A stretch of 64,000 bases of DNA, taken from contig CAZSXU010000004.1 of the NCBI GenBank assembly GCA_964610505.1, forward strand, positions 1 to 64,000, read 5' to 3'. The DNA is from CAZSXU01 sp964610505. GTDB taxonomy: Bacteria > Arandabacterota > Arandabacteria > JAGLYR01. Position numbers and translations under genes: made by a program. Shown here in pieces: positions 8,423 through 18,319 of the stretch (the first letter of the stretch is position 1; every line of letters starts with the position of its first letter). The notes beneath the pieces were generated by a model that was not told the origin of the DNA, did not search any database, and saw only the letters and a list, made by a program, of their open reading frames with translations.

Positions 8423-10147
8423 CTAGGGTATTTCGACGTACCCTTTGAGCTTTCGCGACCTTGACGGGTGCCGCAGTTTCCGGAGCGCCTTGGCTTCGAT
8501 CTGACGGACACGCTCCCGCGTCACGTTGAAGATCGACCCCACCTCCTCCAGCGTTCGAGGACAACCGTCGCCCAGGCCGAAGCGGAGGCGGATCACCTTC
8601 TCTTCACGGCGGGACAGCGTACTCAGCACGTTCCCCATCTGCTCCTGAAGCATCACAAACGCCGCTGAGTGGGCCGGAGAGATCACCTTCGTGTCCTCGA
8701 TGAAATCGCCCAAGTTGCTGTCCTCGTCCTCACCGATGGGCCGATCGAGCGAGATCGGCTCCTGGGCGACCTTGATGATGGATTTAACCTTGTCCAGCGG
8801 CATGTCCAGCTTCTTCGCAACCTCTTCCGGAATCGGTTCACGGCCGTACTCCTGAACCAACCGGCGTGAGATTCGCACCACTTTGTTGATCGCCTCGATC
8901 ATGTGCACCGGCACACGAATCGTGCGGGCCTGGTCCGCTATCGCTCGCGTGATGGCCTGCCGGATCCACCACGTCGCATAGGTACTGAACTTGTAGCCCT
9001 TCTTGTAGTCGAATTTCTCGACGGCCCGCATCAAGCCGCTGTTTCCCTCCTGGATCAGATCGAGGAACTCCAGACCCCGATTCGTGTAGCGTTTGGCGAT
9101 GCTGATCACGAGTCGAACGTTGGCTTCAATCATCTCGCGCTTCGCGCCCTCGGTCATCTCGCGGCCGTCGCGAATGGTCTGGACAATGTCCCGAAGATTC
9201 TCCCGATCGACGCCGGCTTCGATTTCCGCCCGGCGGATCTTCCGGCGCGCGTTCTTCATCTGCCGCAGCGCCTGCGCGTGCTCCTGTTGGGCCTTCTTGC
9301 TGCGCGGCTTGGGAGCGCCCTTGCCGCCCTTCGGCTTTCGCGCGTTCTTCAGGCAACGCGCGACCACGCGCTCAGCGGAGCGAACCTCCTTTTCCGCCTC
9401 CTCCACGCGCTCCATCATCCCGGTCAGCCGAATCACCAGGCGCTCGATCTGCTTCGGATGGAGACGCAGCGTGTCCAGCTCCCCCTCGATCTTCACCTTC
9501 CTGCGCTCGATGCACTCCATCGCGGAATTGCGCTGACGTTCCGTCGCCTTGCTGTGGCATTTCTTCTTGAACTTCTCGATTTCTCTCTGCAGCCTGCCGA
9601 TCCGATCGACACCCCGCAGTGCCCGCTGCCGCTCGCGCCGCGCGGCGTAGCTCGACCCCCAGCCCCCCATGTCGACGTGAACGACTTCCTCGACACCGAT
9701 GTTGCCCTTGTCCAGTTTCTCCCGAAGGTTCTTGAGCTCCCTCAAGCTCGTTGCGCAGCGGAAGACCGCCAGGGTAACCGTCCGTTCCCCTTCCTCGATT
9801 CGCATTGCGATCTTGATCTCGCCCTCCCGGTCGAGAAGCGGGACTCGCCCCATCTCCCGGAGGTACATCCGCACGGGATCGTCGTACCGGACCCGCTGGT
9901 CCGATTCTTCCTCCGCCTTCTTGCCTTTCTCTTTGTCCCTACGTTCGGCCTTGCGCCGGTAGTGCTCTTCGGGGGAGTCCACGACGTCGATGTTCAACTC
10001 ACCCAGCATGATGTAGATGTCGTCCATCTCTTCGGGGGACGCATCGTCATGCAAGTACTCGTTCACCTGGTCGTGAGTCGCATATCCTTGTCGGACAGCC
10101 AGCTCCTTGAGCTGCTTGATACGATCCTCCGCCTCCGACTTCTTCAT
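8423..10147 (-). CDS. rpoD: RNA polymerase primary sigma factor RpoD (sigma-70)
   Basis: A 574-residue housekeeping sigma factor. A short region 1.1-like helix (MKKSEAEDRIKQLKEL) starts the protein. Region 1.2 follows (DPVRMYLREMGRVPLL), then a long, Lys/Arg-rich non-conserved region of about 230 residues. Region 2 (FSTYATWWIRQAITRAIADQ) carries the -10 recognition helix. Region 4.2 (NVTRERVRQIEAKALRKLRH) reads the -35 element. The ATG at 10145-10147 has AAGGAG nine bases upstream. The open frame 5' of it is a shadow. It is 119 bases downstream of dnaG, the usual macromolecular-synthesis order. Confidence 0.97.
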   Translation of the reverse strand: MKKSEAEDRIKQLKELAVRQGYATHDQVNEYLHDDASPEEMDDIYIMLGELNIDVVDSPEEHYRRKAERRDKEKGKKAEEESDQRVRYDDPVRMYLREMGRVPLLDREGEIKIAMRIEEGERTVTLAVFRCATSLRELKNLREKLDKGNIGVEEVVHVDMGGWGSSYAARRERQRALRGVDRIGRLQREIEKFKKKCHSKATERQRNSAMECIERRKVKIEGELDTLRLHPKQIERLVIRLTGMMERVEEAEKEVRSAERVVARCLKNARKPKGGKGAPKPRSKKAQQEHAQALRQMKNARRKIRRAEIEAGVDRENLRDIVQTIRDGREMTEGAKREMIEANVRLVISIAKRYTNRGLEFLDLIQEGNSGLMRAVEKFDYKKGYKFSTYATWWIRQAITRAIADQARTIRVPVHMIEAINKVVRISRRLVQEYGREPIPEEVAKKLDMPLDKVKSIIKVAQEPISLDRPIGEDEDSNLGDFIEDTKVISPAHSAAFVMLQEQMGNVLSTLSRREEKVIRLRFGLGDGCPRTLEEVGSIFNVTRERVRQIEAKALRKLRHPSRSRKLKGYVEIP

Positions 10148-10266
10148 CGCCTGGAACTCCTTTCCAAACCCCCGGTAGAAACCACTCCAACCCAGTTTCC
10201 ACACCTCGGGCACCCGCCCGAGCGCGTTCGGTCCGCCGGTCCATCCCGGCCGGTACCCGCACCGCG

Positions 10267-12009
10267 TTATGCCTGTGTCTTCAGCTCCGACACCAGATCC
10301 AGGTACCCCGCCTGCAGCTGCCGGAGCGTGTCCGCATCGCCTCGCTGTTCGGCTTCTCGCATCTCACCCTTCATCTCGGCGATCCTGTCTTTCAGCTCTC
10401 GACGCCTCAAACAGGCCAGGTAATCCCGGACCTGCTTTGCCTCATCAACAATATCTTCCCTAAACGAGAGGGCCGCAACCAAAGCCCGGGCCGCCCGGCT
10501 CTCGACTTTGGATACCACTTCGGAAGCCGAGAGCCGCTCTCCCCGATCCAGTGACTCCAGGAGCACCCCAGCAACCTCCCGGCTGGCGGCCGCCCTGAAC
10601 TCGCAACCCCGTATACGTTCCAGCACCTCGGGTTCCAGGGACTCGGCGTCCAACAGGTGTTTCAAGATGCCTTCCTCGGCCTGAAGCGCACCATTCCGGG
10701 ATTCCCGGCGGGGCACGGCGGCTCTCGTCCTCGAAGGCAGACTTCTCTTGGATGCGGCCGCTCTCTGGAGAATCGTCTCCTCGATTCCGGCCCGTTCCGC
10801 CAGCTCCTTGACGTACCACGTACGCCGAATGGGGTCCTCGATCTGAGAGAACAGCCCCAGGGCCACCCGGGTCGCCCGTTCCTGCGACTCGTAGTCACCC
10901 GCGTCGCGAAACAGAAAGTTGACGACTCCCGGAGCCTCCCGAACCACCTGCCGGAAGGCTTCGGCGCCCCGGGACCGGACGAAGCTGTCGGGATCCTGCC
11001 CCGCCGGCAGCATGGCTACATGAACTCTGAACCCGGCGGTCAGAAGCACTTCGGCGCTTCTCACCGCGGCTTTCCGCCCGGCCTCGTCGCCATCGTTGAT
11101 CAAGGTCACCCGGCGGGAATATCGGGCCAGACGACCCGCGGCCTCAGAAGCGAGCGCTGTTCCCATCGTGGCGGCGACGTTCTCAATCCCATACTGCTTC
11201 AACGCGACCAGATCGAGATATCCTTCCACCAGAAGCGCCCGGTCCTCCCTGGCAATTTCGCCCCGCGCCCAGTTGAGACCGTAGAGATGAGCCCCTTTGC
11301 GGAACACCCTCGTCTCGGGCGAGTTCAGGTACTTGGGCTCCGCCTCTCCCAGCACCCGGCCTCCCAACCCGACCACGTGACCGGCCACATCCTGGATGGG
11401 AAACATGACTCTGTTCCGGAACCGTTCGTACCACTCTCCCCGATCGCCCTTGCCCAGGAGTCCGGCTTTCGCCAGGATTTCGGCGTCAAACCCTTCCCCC
11501 GCCGCCGCCTTGAGGAGTTCTCCCCGCCCCGCGGGGGCCATACCGATCTGGAAAAAGCCGATCATCTCGGGAGTCACATTTCGATTCTCGAGATACGCCA
11601 GCGCCGGCCGACCGGCGCTCGAAGCGAGCCGCCGGTGGTAGAACTCAGCGGCAAAACGGTTCGCCCCGTAGATGGCTTCGTTCTCTGACGATCGCGCGCC
11701 GGCCCGGGGCCGGGGCAACGGCATCCCGGCCCGTTCGGCCAGATACCGGAGCGCCTCGGGGAACTCCAGTTTCTCATGAGCCATGATGAAACTGAATACG
11801 TCTCCACCCACTCCGCAGCCGAAGCAATGGAACATCTGCCGCTCCGGATTGACCATGAAAGAAGGCGTCTTCTCCTTGTGAAAGGGACAGAGTCCCTTGA
11901 AACTCCTCCCCGCCTTCCGGAGGCGCACGAACTCGGAGACGACGTCCACGATGTCGTTTCGAGCTCGAACGTCCTCTACGGAGACTTCTCCCCGGTCCAC
12001 CACCGCCAT
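10267..12009 (-). CDS. dnaG: DNA primase
   Basis: A 580-residue primase that makes the RNA primers for replication. The zinc-binding domain is at the N-terminus (CPFHKEKTPSF and CFGCGVGGD). The TOPRIM core follows, with LLVEGYLDLVAL and LINDGDEAGRKAA providing the acidic metal ligands. The C-terminal helicase-interaction domain is the variable last third. Start ATG 12007-12009 follows GGAGAAGC. It is 11 bases downstream of mutS2 and upstream of rpoD on the same strand. Confidence 0.97.
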   Translation of the reverse strand: MAVVDRGEVSVEDVRARNDIVDVVSEFVRLRKAGRSFKGLCPFHKEKTPSFMVNPERQMFHCFGCGVGGDVFSFIMAHEKLEFPEALRYLAERAGMPLPRPRAGARSSENEAIYGANRFAAEFYHRRLASSAGRPALAYLENRNVTPEMIGFFQIGMAPAGRGELLKAAAGEGFDAEILAKAGLLGKGDRGEWYERFRNRVMFPIQDVAGHVVGLGGRVLGEAEPKYLNSPETRVFRKGAHLYGLNWARGEIAREDRALLVEGYLDLVALKQYGIENVAATMGTALASEAAGRLARYSRRVTLINDGDEAGRKAAVRSAEVLLTAGFRVHVAMLPAGQDPDSFVRSRGAEAFRQVVREAPGVVNFLFRDAGDYESQERATRVALGLFSQIEDPIRRTWYVKELAERAGIEETILQRAAASKRSLPSRTRAAVPRRESRNGALQAEEGILKHLLDAESLEPEVLERIRGCEFRAAASREVAGVLLESLDRGERLSASEVVSKVESRAARALVAALSFREDIVDEAKQVRDYLACLRRRELKDRIAEMKGEMREAEQRGDADTLRQLQAGYLDLVSELKTQA

Positions 12010-12020
12010 GCTTCTCCTGC

Positions 12021-14375
12021 CTATTTAAGCGTCACTACGGTCGCGCCCCATCCGCCTTCGTTCCAGTTGCCCAACCGGTACCCACGAACGCGAGGATCGC
12101 GTGCCAGCATCGTCTCGACTTCCTTCTTCAGGATGCCCTTGCCCTTTCCGTGGATCACCCGCACCTCACCCAAGCCGACGAGGGTCGCCTCATCGAGGAA
12201 GCGATCGATCCAGTGGACGGCTTCCTCCGTTGCGAGTCCCCGAACGTCGATCTCGGTGGCCGCCGATCCCGGTCCGTCCCACTCGACTCGGCCGGCGGAT
12301 TCTCGGGGCGCGCCGTCCGCCGGAGGACTCGCAAGACTCCCGGCCGGGACTCTCAACCGGATCTTACCGCTCTCGACGGTTACGTGTCCGGCGGCGTCGG
12401 CTTCGATCGTCACGGTTCCCCGCTTTCCCAGCGACGGGATCCAGACCTCGTCCCCTACACCGGGGACGAACGAGGTCTGCGGCTTTTCTACACGGCGGGC
12501 CGTGTTGAGTTCTCGGGTGGCTTCATCCAAGGCCGACCGGGCACGCCGAATGGAGGCCTTATCACCCCCCTTGGCCCGTATGTCCGCCACCGTTTTCTCG
12601 ACCAGCTTCCTGGCGTCCCGGACAACCCTGGAGGCTTCCTCCAAGGCCTTCTCCTTGAGATCCCGTTCCTCCTTCCGAATTCCGCCCAGTCGTTTCTGAA
12701 GGGTGTCGTTTCGTTCTCTCAAGAGTTCCCGCTCTTCCACCACCGCCGATCGTTCGCTGTCGAGTTCGGCGAGCCGGGTCTCCAGATCCGCCAGCATGGC
12801 TTCAAGCCGGAACCGCTCGGCTCCCAGGAGGGACCGCGCCTGGTCCAGAACCGGTTCCGGGATTCCGAGCCGCGCGGCCAAATCCAACCCGCGCGACGCT
12901 CCCGGGATCCCCATTCGAAAGCGGTAGGTGGGCTCAAACGTCTTAGGATCGAACTCCAGCGATGCGTTCTCCATCCGAGGATGCTCATCGGCGAAGACCT
13001 TGAATGCCCCGTGGTGTGTCGTCGCCATGACTCGGGAGCCCTGTTCCACCAGGCTCTCCAGCACCGCCATTCCGAGGGCGATACCCTCCTCCGGATCCGT
13101 GCCCACGCCCAGCTCATCCAGCAGCACCAGCGTCCGTTCGTTCGCGTCCTCGAGGATCAGCACCAAGTGGCGCAGATGGGATGAGAACGTGCTGAGGCTC
13201 TCCTCGATGGATTGCTCGTCTCCGATGTCCGCATATATCCGGTCGAACACGGCCAGCTCTGTCTCGGCTGTGGCCGGCACATGCAAACCCGACTGCGCCA
13301 TGAGGGTGAGAAGGCCGACCGTCTTGAGCGCCACCGTCTTCCCACCCATGTTCGGCCCCGTCACCACCAGCGCCCGGCTTCCCCTTCCCAGCTCCACGTC
13401 CAGCGGAACGGCGGCTCTCCCCCCTCCCGACGGCCGTCCTTCCAGCAGCGGGTGACGCCCGCCCCGAATGCGAACCGCGCCTTCCTCGTTCAGGAGAGGA
13501 GGCTCCGCCGCCAGATCAACGGACAGTCGCGCGGCGGCAAAGTTGAGGTCCACGACGCCGAGGATCTCGAGATTCTGCTTGAGCGTCGGCGCCGCCTCGG
13601 CCACCATCGAGGTCAGGTTCTTCAGCACTCGCCGGACCTCTGCTCGCTCCTCGGCCTCCAGCTCGTGAAGCTCGTTGTTCGATTCCACCGTGTCCAGCGG
13701 CTCGACGAAGACGGTCGCCCCACTGGAGGAGCGGTCATGAATGATCCCAGGAACACGCCGTTTCCGTTCCGCCTTGACGGGAATGACGAATCGGCCGTTG
13801 CGCAGGGTAATGAGGTCCTCCTGGCGAACTTCACTCAGGGCCGTGTCTTCCAGGTAGGTTTCCAGGTGTCGCCTGAGGTGCATTCGTACCCGGGCCATTC
13901 GCTTGCGAATGCCGACCAACTTGGGGGTCGCCCGGTCTGAGACCTGGCCGTTTTCCTCGATGCTTCTCCGGATGACCTCGACCAAGGCAGGCGTAGGCGA
14001 AATACCGTGGGCGGTCTCCGCCGCCAGAGGAAGACGTCCGTGGTAGCGGGCGAGACTCGCCTGGGTCTCGGCCGCAGCGCTCGCGGTTTCCCTAACCCGC
14101 AACAGATCCACCGGCTCCAGGAGGTGTCCCTCGACCTGGGCCTTCTTCAGGAGCGACCCGATGTCGTGAGCGCCCTCAAGGGAAATGGCACCTTCGGTGG
14201 TCAGGATCTCTTTGAAAGCGGAGACTCGCTCGAGCCGGTCTCTCAGATCGGCGATATCATCGACAGGACGGAGCGCCGAAGCCAGATCCTTCCCCATCGT
14301 CGTCCGGGTACGACCCCCTAGCAGATCCAGGATCTTACTGAATTCGAGCACCTTCAGCGTGTGCGCTTGTACCAT
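12021..14375 (-). CDS. mutS2: MutS2 family ATPase/endonuclease
   Basis: A 784-residue MutS2, a cytoplasmic ATPase that acts on branched DNA and, in other bacteria, on collided ribosomes. The Walker A motif GPNMGGKT and the Walker B region LVLLDELGVGTDPEEG are intact. A long coiled coil follows (about 510-620). The protein ends with a complete Smr nuclease domain (IDVRGLATEEA and VIHGKGKGILKKEV). No mismatch-recognition domain is present, as expected for MutS2. The ribosome site at the start is weak. It leads directly into dnaG. Confidence 0.95.
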   Translation of the reverse strand: MVQAHTLKVLEFSKILDLLGGRTRTTMGKDLASALRPVDDIADLRDRLERVSAFKEILTTEGAISLEGAHDIGSLLKKAQVEGHLLEPVDLLRVRETASAAAETQASLARYHGRLPLAAETAHGISPTPALVEVIRRSIEENGQVSDRATPKLVGIRKRMARVRMHLRRHLETYLEDTALSEVRQEDLITLRNGRFVIPVKAERKRRVPGIIHDRSSSGATVFVEPLDTVESNNELHELEAEERAEVRRVLKNLTSMVAEAAPTLKQNLEILGVVDLNFAAARLSVDLAAEPPLLNEEGAVRIRGGRHPLLEGRPSGGGRAAVPLDVELGRGSRALVVTGPNMGGKTVALKTVGLLTLMAQSGLHVPATAETELAVFDRIYADIGDEQSIEESLSTFSSHLRHLVLILEDANERTLVLLDELGVGTDPEEGIALGMAVLESLVEQGSRVMATTHHGAFKVFADEHPRMENASLEFDPKTFEPTYRFRMGIPGASRGLDLAARLGIPEPVLDQARSLLGAERFRLEAMLADLETRLAELDSERSAVVEERELLRERNDTLQKRLGGIRKEERDLKEKALEEASRVVRDARKLVEKTVADIRAKGGDKASIRRARSALDEATRELNTARRVEKPQTSFVPGVGDEVWIPSLGKRGTVTIEADAAGHVTVESGKIRLRVPAGSLASPPADGAPRESAGRVEWDGPGSAATEIDVRGLATEEAVHWIDRFLDEATLVGLGEVRVIHGKGKGILKKEVETMLARDPRVRGYRLGNWNEGGWGATVVTLK

Positions 14376-14783
14376 TCGAGACTCGGTTCTCCCCCACTCT
14401 CCGGACCACCACCCCTCCCGGCCGGGTGCCTGGCCCCCTGGATCCCGACGGACACCGGCGCGACGAATCCCGGCCTACATCCGCGGGCGGAGCGTCCAGG
14501 CGGAACACGAAGACCTCAGAGATGACGGATTCTAATGAGACAGGGAAAAACTCAATCCACCCAGATTCCGGCAGAGAATGGAAACCGGCCAGGCAACACC
14601 CTGCGCGGCTACCCCGTGTCCCCCGAATACCCCGGGGGCCGATGTGCTATGCTCAGAGCCAGGTGTCGCCCGGCCAGCTTCTTACGACCCTCTTACCCAA
14701 TCGGGGTACCGGACGCGTTCGGCGGCCGAGCGAACACAAGACGGGACAAACCCGCCGATCCTCAACCGCTCACCGGTCCACCC
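14376..14783. other. Intergenic region between rpsU and mutS2
   Basis: About 400 bases with no supported gene. A 120-codon plus-strand frame overlapping rpsU has no ribosome site and an atypical composition. It probably contains the mutS2 leader, but I could not identify a clear promoter or terminator. Confidence 0.5.
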
Positions 14784-14990
14784 CTACATGTCGCTGGATT
14801 TGCTCTTGCGAGCGCTCTTCCTTCTCGCCGCATGAATCTTGCGCTTGCGGCGCTCACTCGGCTTTTCAAAATGCTGGTGTTTTCTGAAGTCCGCTAAAAT
14901 GCCTTCCTTTTCACACCGCTTCTTGAAACGCTTGAAAGCACTCTCAAACGACTCGGATTCCTTGACAATGACCCCTGGCACGCCATCCAC
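14784..14990 (-). CDS. rpsU: 30S ribosomal protein bS21
   Basis: 68 residues. The family core GVIVKESESFESAFKRFKKR is followed by the RKHQHFEKPSERRKRK block and a strongly basic tail. bS21 helps the 30S subunit bind mRNA leaders during initiation. The ATG at 14988-14990 directly follows a strong GGGGAGGTGG site. It leads the rpsU, mutS2, dnaG, rpoD gene run, the classical company of rpsU. Confidence 0.97.
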   Translation of the reverse strand: MDGVPGVIVKESESFESAFKRFKKRCEKEGILADFRKHQHFEKPSERRKRKIHAARRKSARKSKSSDM

Positions 14991-15389
14991 CTCCCCTCCC
15001 CCGGCAAGGCACTCCTTTCTTCATCGTTGATCTCATCTCCTAGGTAGAGGAACCTCACGCGTCTGAAAAATGTCAAAAGTCCACCACGCAGTCCGAAGGA
15101 ATAGACCAAGACACACTCACCCCTTCGGGCACACACCACCACCGAACGATATGCCGATCGTTATACGCTTCCTAGTATGAAAAGTAGAAACGCAAACCGT
15201 GGGGATTACCGGAAAACGTCACACCCCAACACCAAATATAGCGACAGCTCGCCTGGTTGTCAAGCATCTAATTCGCAGCGGCAGGGGATCTTCCTGGGTT
15301 TATTGTTCCCGCAATACCGGGTACATTGCCAGCAAACGACCCGTGACCGGGAGAAGCGTTTCGAATGGCGAATACCCCTAGACTTCCAT
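14991..15389. other. Intergenic region between dnaJ and rpsU
   Basis: About 400 bases without a supported gene. A TTGACA (minus strand, 15071-15076) lies upstream of rpsU, but a matching -10 is not convincing. The 15150-15260 part is less GC-rich than its surroundings. I see no clear terminator for dnaJ. Confidence 0.45.
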
Positions 15390-16529
15390 CTAGTCCCTTC
15401 GCATCTGTTCGAGTACGTTCTTGCCCGGTGGAGGAAGGTTTTTCTTCTCCAGCCTCTCGAGCTCCTTGTAGAGCGATTTGTGTTTGCTGTTCAGCTTTCT
15501 GGGTGTCCACACGTTCACGCGGACCAGTTGATCCCCGGAGCCCCTTCCCCGAAGCCTCGGAATTCCTTTTCCGCGGACGCGAAAAATGCGGCCGCTCTCG
15601 GTCCCCTTCGGGATCTGCAGTTTGACCTTGCCCGTGACGGTGGGGACCTCGATTTCATCCCCGAGCGCGGCCTGGCTCATCGTGACGGCGACGTCCAGGA
15701 GAATGTGTTCGTCATGCCTCTCGAAGACCTCATCCTCTATCTCATCGATGATGACGACAAGATCCCCGGGGTCCCCGCTTCTCGGACCCATATTGCCTTT
15801 TCCGCGGATGGGAATGTAGTTGCCGGAACTCACCCCGGCCGGGATTTTCACATTGATGGTTTCTTTCCGTTCGCATCGACCGGCGCCGCGGCACTCGGAG
15901 CATGCCTTCTCGATCAGGTGACCCGCCCCACCACACCGCCTGCAGGTGCTGACCGTGGCATAGCGGCCGAAGAGGGACTGCCGCACCTTCTGCACCTGCC
16001 CGCCCCCCCCACATTCCTCGCACCTGACCAGCGCCTCTCCCTTCTCCGCCCCCGTTCCCCGGCACGCCTCGCAAGTAACGAGGCGCTTGAAACGGATCTT
16101 TTTTTCCACGCCCTTGGCGATCTCGACCAACGTAAGCCGGACCGTCGCCCGGAGGTTCTCGCCGCAGGATTGCCCGCCATCCCGTCCGGACTGCGGCTGG
16201 AAATCGTCGAAGAAAGCCCCCAGCCCACCGAGATCCCGCATGAAAATCCGGAGCGCGTCGCCGAGATCGATCCCGCCGAAACCGAAACCGTCGAATCCCG
16301 GTGAGTCGAAAGACGCGTGGCCGTAGCGGTCGTACTGAGAGCGTTTCTGGCCGTCTCTCAGAACCTCGTAGGCTTCAGTGGCTTCCTTGAATTTGCGCTC
16401 GGCGCCGGCGTCGCCCGGATTTCGATCCGGATGGAACTCCAGCGCCAGCTTGCGGTATGCTTTCTTGATGTCCTCGCCACCGGCATCTCGACCGACACCC
16501 AGGACTTCGTAGTAATCTCTCTTCGACAT
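15390..16529 (-). CDS. dnaJ: Chaperone DnaJ
   Basis: A 379-residue type I J-protein that stimulates the DnaK ATPase and delivers unfolded clients. The J domain (about 1-70) contains the HPD motif in FHPDRNPG. A Gly/Phe-rich linker follows. The zinc domain has all four CxxCxGxG-type repeats (CEACRGTG, CEECGGGG, CRRCGGAG, CSECRGAG). Two beta-barrel client domains and a C-terminal dimer region complete it. The start is the ATG at 16527-16529. A 12-codon upstream extension has no support. It directly follows grpE. Confidence 0.97.
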   Translation of the reverse strand: MSKRDYYEVLGVGRDAGGEDIKKAYRKLALEFHPDRNPGDAGAERKFKEATEAYEVLRDGQKRSQYDRYGHASFDSPGFDGFGFGGIDLGDALRIFMRDLGGLGAFFDDFQPQSGRDGGQSCGENLRATVRLTLVEIAKGVEKKIRFKRLVTCEACRGTGAEKGEALVRCEECGGGGQVQKVRQSLFGRYATVSTCRRCGGAGHLIEKACSECRGAGRCERKETINVKIPAGVSSGNYIPIRGKGNMGPRSGDPGDLVVIIDEIEDEVFERHDEHILLDVAVTMSQAALGDEIEVPTVTGKVKLQIPKGTESGRIFRVRGKGIPRLRGRGSGDQLVRVNVWTPRKLNSKHKSLYKELERLEKKNLPPPGKNVLEQMRRD

Positions 16530-16551
16530 GGGCCCTTTCCCGCCCCACTCC

Positions 16552-17208
16552 CTACTTGGCGACACTCACCCGGGCCGGTCGCAGCAGGCGCTCGTTGAGG
16601 AGGTAACCCTTCCGAAGCTCCTCGACCACCGTGCCCGACGGAATCTCATCGGACTCGATTTGGATCACGGCCTCATGAAGGTTGGGGTCAAACGGCTGAT
16701 CCGCAGCGACGATTTCCGATAGTCCTTCCTTCTCCAGGATCTGAAGCAAGCGGCGGCGCAGAAGATCCAGGCCCTCGAGGAAGCTCTCGGGGCTTGCGGC
16801 CTCCGGATCGACGGCCAGCGCCTGGTCGAATCCATCCAGAACGTCCAGGATGCCTGCGACCACGCGCTCCCCGGCGCTCTTGAGAAGGTCGGATCTCTCC
16901 CTCTCGGCCCGCTTGCGATAGTTGTCCAGATCGGCCAGCGCTCTCAGGTACTTGTCGCGGGCCTCCTCGAGCTGCGCCTCGAGCTCGGCGACCCTTGCAC
17001 CGGCTTCGCCCAATCCCACCCCACCGTCCGGGGCCGATTCGGCCCGGTGTTCACTCCGATCTTCGGCCGGTCTAGTGTCGGGTCGTTCGTCTTTCTCCTG
17101 CTCGGGTGGCCTGGTGTCGGGTCGTTCGTCTTTCTCCTGCTCAGGCGGCCTGGTGTCGGATCGTTCCCGTTTCTTCATAGGATCCCCCGCCGTCCTTTCC
17201 TGGGTCAT
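16552..17208 (-). CDS. grpE: Nucleotide exchange factor GrpE
   Basis: A 218-residue DnaK nucleotide-exchange factor. The long helix and the four-helix/beta-wing region are recognisable: YLRALADLDNYRKRAERE, FDQALAV, then FDPNLHEAV and GYLLNERLLRPARVSVAK at the end. The first 60 residues are a charged, Pro-rich extension made partly of a 13-residue repeat. The start codon overlaps the hrcA stop (ATGA), so translation is coupled to hrcA. grpE is followed by dnaJ with no dnaK in between. Confidence 0.96.
   Translation of the reverse strand: MTQERTAGDPMKKRERSDTRPPEQEKDERPDTRPPEQEKDERPDTRPAEDRSEHRAESAPDGGVGLGEAGARVAELEAQLEEARDKYLRALADLDNYRKRAERERSDLLKSAGERVVAGILDVLDGFDQALAVDPEAASPESFLEGLDLLRRRLLQILEKEGLSEIVAADQPFDPNLHEAVIQIESDEIPSGTVVEELRKGYLLNERLLRPARVSVAK
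17077..17172. repeat. 39-bp tandem repeat inside grpE
   Basis: A 39-bp unit begins at 17077 and 17116 and again, partially, at 17155. It encodes a 13-residue Arg-Pro-Asp-Thr-rich unit (RPDTRPPEQEKDE) in the disordered N-terminus of GrpE. Because 39 is a multiple of three, copy-number change would keep the frame. Confidence 0.85.
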
Positions 17209-18245
17209 AGCGTTTCCAGCAAACGACTCATCATCTCGGCCGTCCGCTCCACCAGCGGCACCAGTTTCGGGTAGGGCATTCGCGTGGGGCCGATCACCCC
17301 GATTCTCCCTCGAGCCGAACCCGAGCCGTAAGTGGCGAGCACCATACTGCAGTGTCGCATGGGTCTCCAGATGTTCTCGCTGCCGATGATCACTCGAATA
17401 CCTTCTTGCTCCCCGACGCGCGATAGGTTGCGAATCAGAAGGTCCTTCCGCTCCATGATCGCCACGATCGGCCGAAGGCGCTCTGGATCACTGAACTCGG
17501 GCTGCGACATGATGTTCGCTGCCCCACCGAAGTGAACTCGTTCACTCTCATCCGACTTGATCACCGATTCAACGGCACTCAACAGAAGACGAAACACCGT
17601 CTGCCAGTCCTCGGGCAGGACATCGGAACGGATTTCTCCCTCGAGGACTCGGGACAGCTCCGCGAGCCGAAGCCCAGATACCTTGCGGTTCACCCAGTTC
17701 AGCGCTTCGGACAGTGTCTCCCGGCTCTCTTCGGCGTCCGTCCGCATCAGCACGGTACGCACCGCACCCAGGGAAAAGGTGAAGCTGACCAGCAGCCGGC
17801 CATCTGAGACGGACCCGGCCTCAATCCGCGTGAGCGTCTCTTCCCTGATTCGAAGCGACGTGGCCATTCCCAGCTGGCGGGAGGCGCGCCCCAGCGCCCT
17901 CGAGATTTTCTCCAGGATGCCCTCCACCGTCTGCTGCTCATTCCCGATTTCGGTTCGCAGAAACACGATCTCTTCGCGCGTCAGCGCCTCTCTCTCCATC
18001 AAGCGGTCCACGAACAGGCGGTATCCCGAATCCGTGGGCACTCGTCCGGCCGATGTGTGAGGCTGCTCCAGTAGCTCACTCTCTTCGAGATCCACCATGA
18101 CGTTACGGACCGTAGCGGGGCTGACCCCCATTCGAAACCGACGCGCGATTGACCTGGAGCTCACGGGCTCCGCCGTGTGAATATGATGGAGAACAACGGC
18201 CCGGAGAACTTCCTTCTGCCGATCCGTCAGATCGATGTACCGCAC
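17205..18245 (-). CDS. hrcA: Heat-inducible transcription repressor HrcA
   Basis: A 346-residue repressor of class I heat-shock genes that binds CIRCE operators. The winged-helix N-terminus (LTDRQKEVLRAVVLHHI and SPATVRNVMVDLEE) and the EQPHTSAGRVPTDSGYR block are diagnostic. The GAF-like dimer region ends in PYPKLVPLVE. The longest frame starts inside the CIRCE operator. The GTG at 18243-18245, with GGGGGA eight bases upstream and the family N-terminus directly after, is the better start. It is the first gene of hrcA-grpE-dnaJ. Confidence 0.95.
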   Translation of the reverse strand: MRYIDLTDRQKEVLRAVVLHHIHTAEPVSSRSIARRFRMGVSPATVRNVMVDLEESELLEQPHTSAGRVPTDSGYRLFVDRLMEREALTREEIVFLRTEIGNEQQTVEGILEKISRALGRASRQLGMATSLRIREETLTRIEAGSVSDGRLLVSFTFSLGAVRTVLMRTDAEESRETLSEALNWVNRKVSGLRLAELSRVLEGEIRSDVLPEDWQTVFRLLLSAVESVIKSDESERVHFGGAANIMSQPEFSDPERLRPIVAIMERKDLLIRNLSRVGEQEGIRVIIGSENIWRPMRHCSMVLATYGSGSARGRIGVIGPTRMPYPKLVPLVERTAEMMSRLLETL

Positions 18246-18283
18246 CCTATGTTTCCCCCGGCAAGGGTTTGAACCACTGTGAA

Positions 18284-18310
18284 TTAGCACTCTCGAGGCG
18301 AGAGTGCTAA
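18284..18310 (-). promoter_or_regulatory. CIRCE operator
   Basis: A perfect TTAGCACTC-N9-GAGTGCTAA inverted repeat, the HrcA binding site. It sits at the expected transcription start, just downstream of the promoter at 18320-18348 and upstream of hrcA. This makes the operon autoregulated and heat-inducible. Confidence 0.97.
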
Positions 18311-18319
18311 CCTATCCAT

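Noticed and set aside
14535..14897. 120-codon plus-strand ORF overlapping rpsU
   Set aside because: No ribosome site, Pro/Arg-rich random-like product, and antisense to rpsU.
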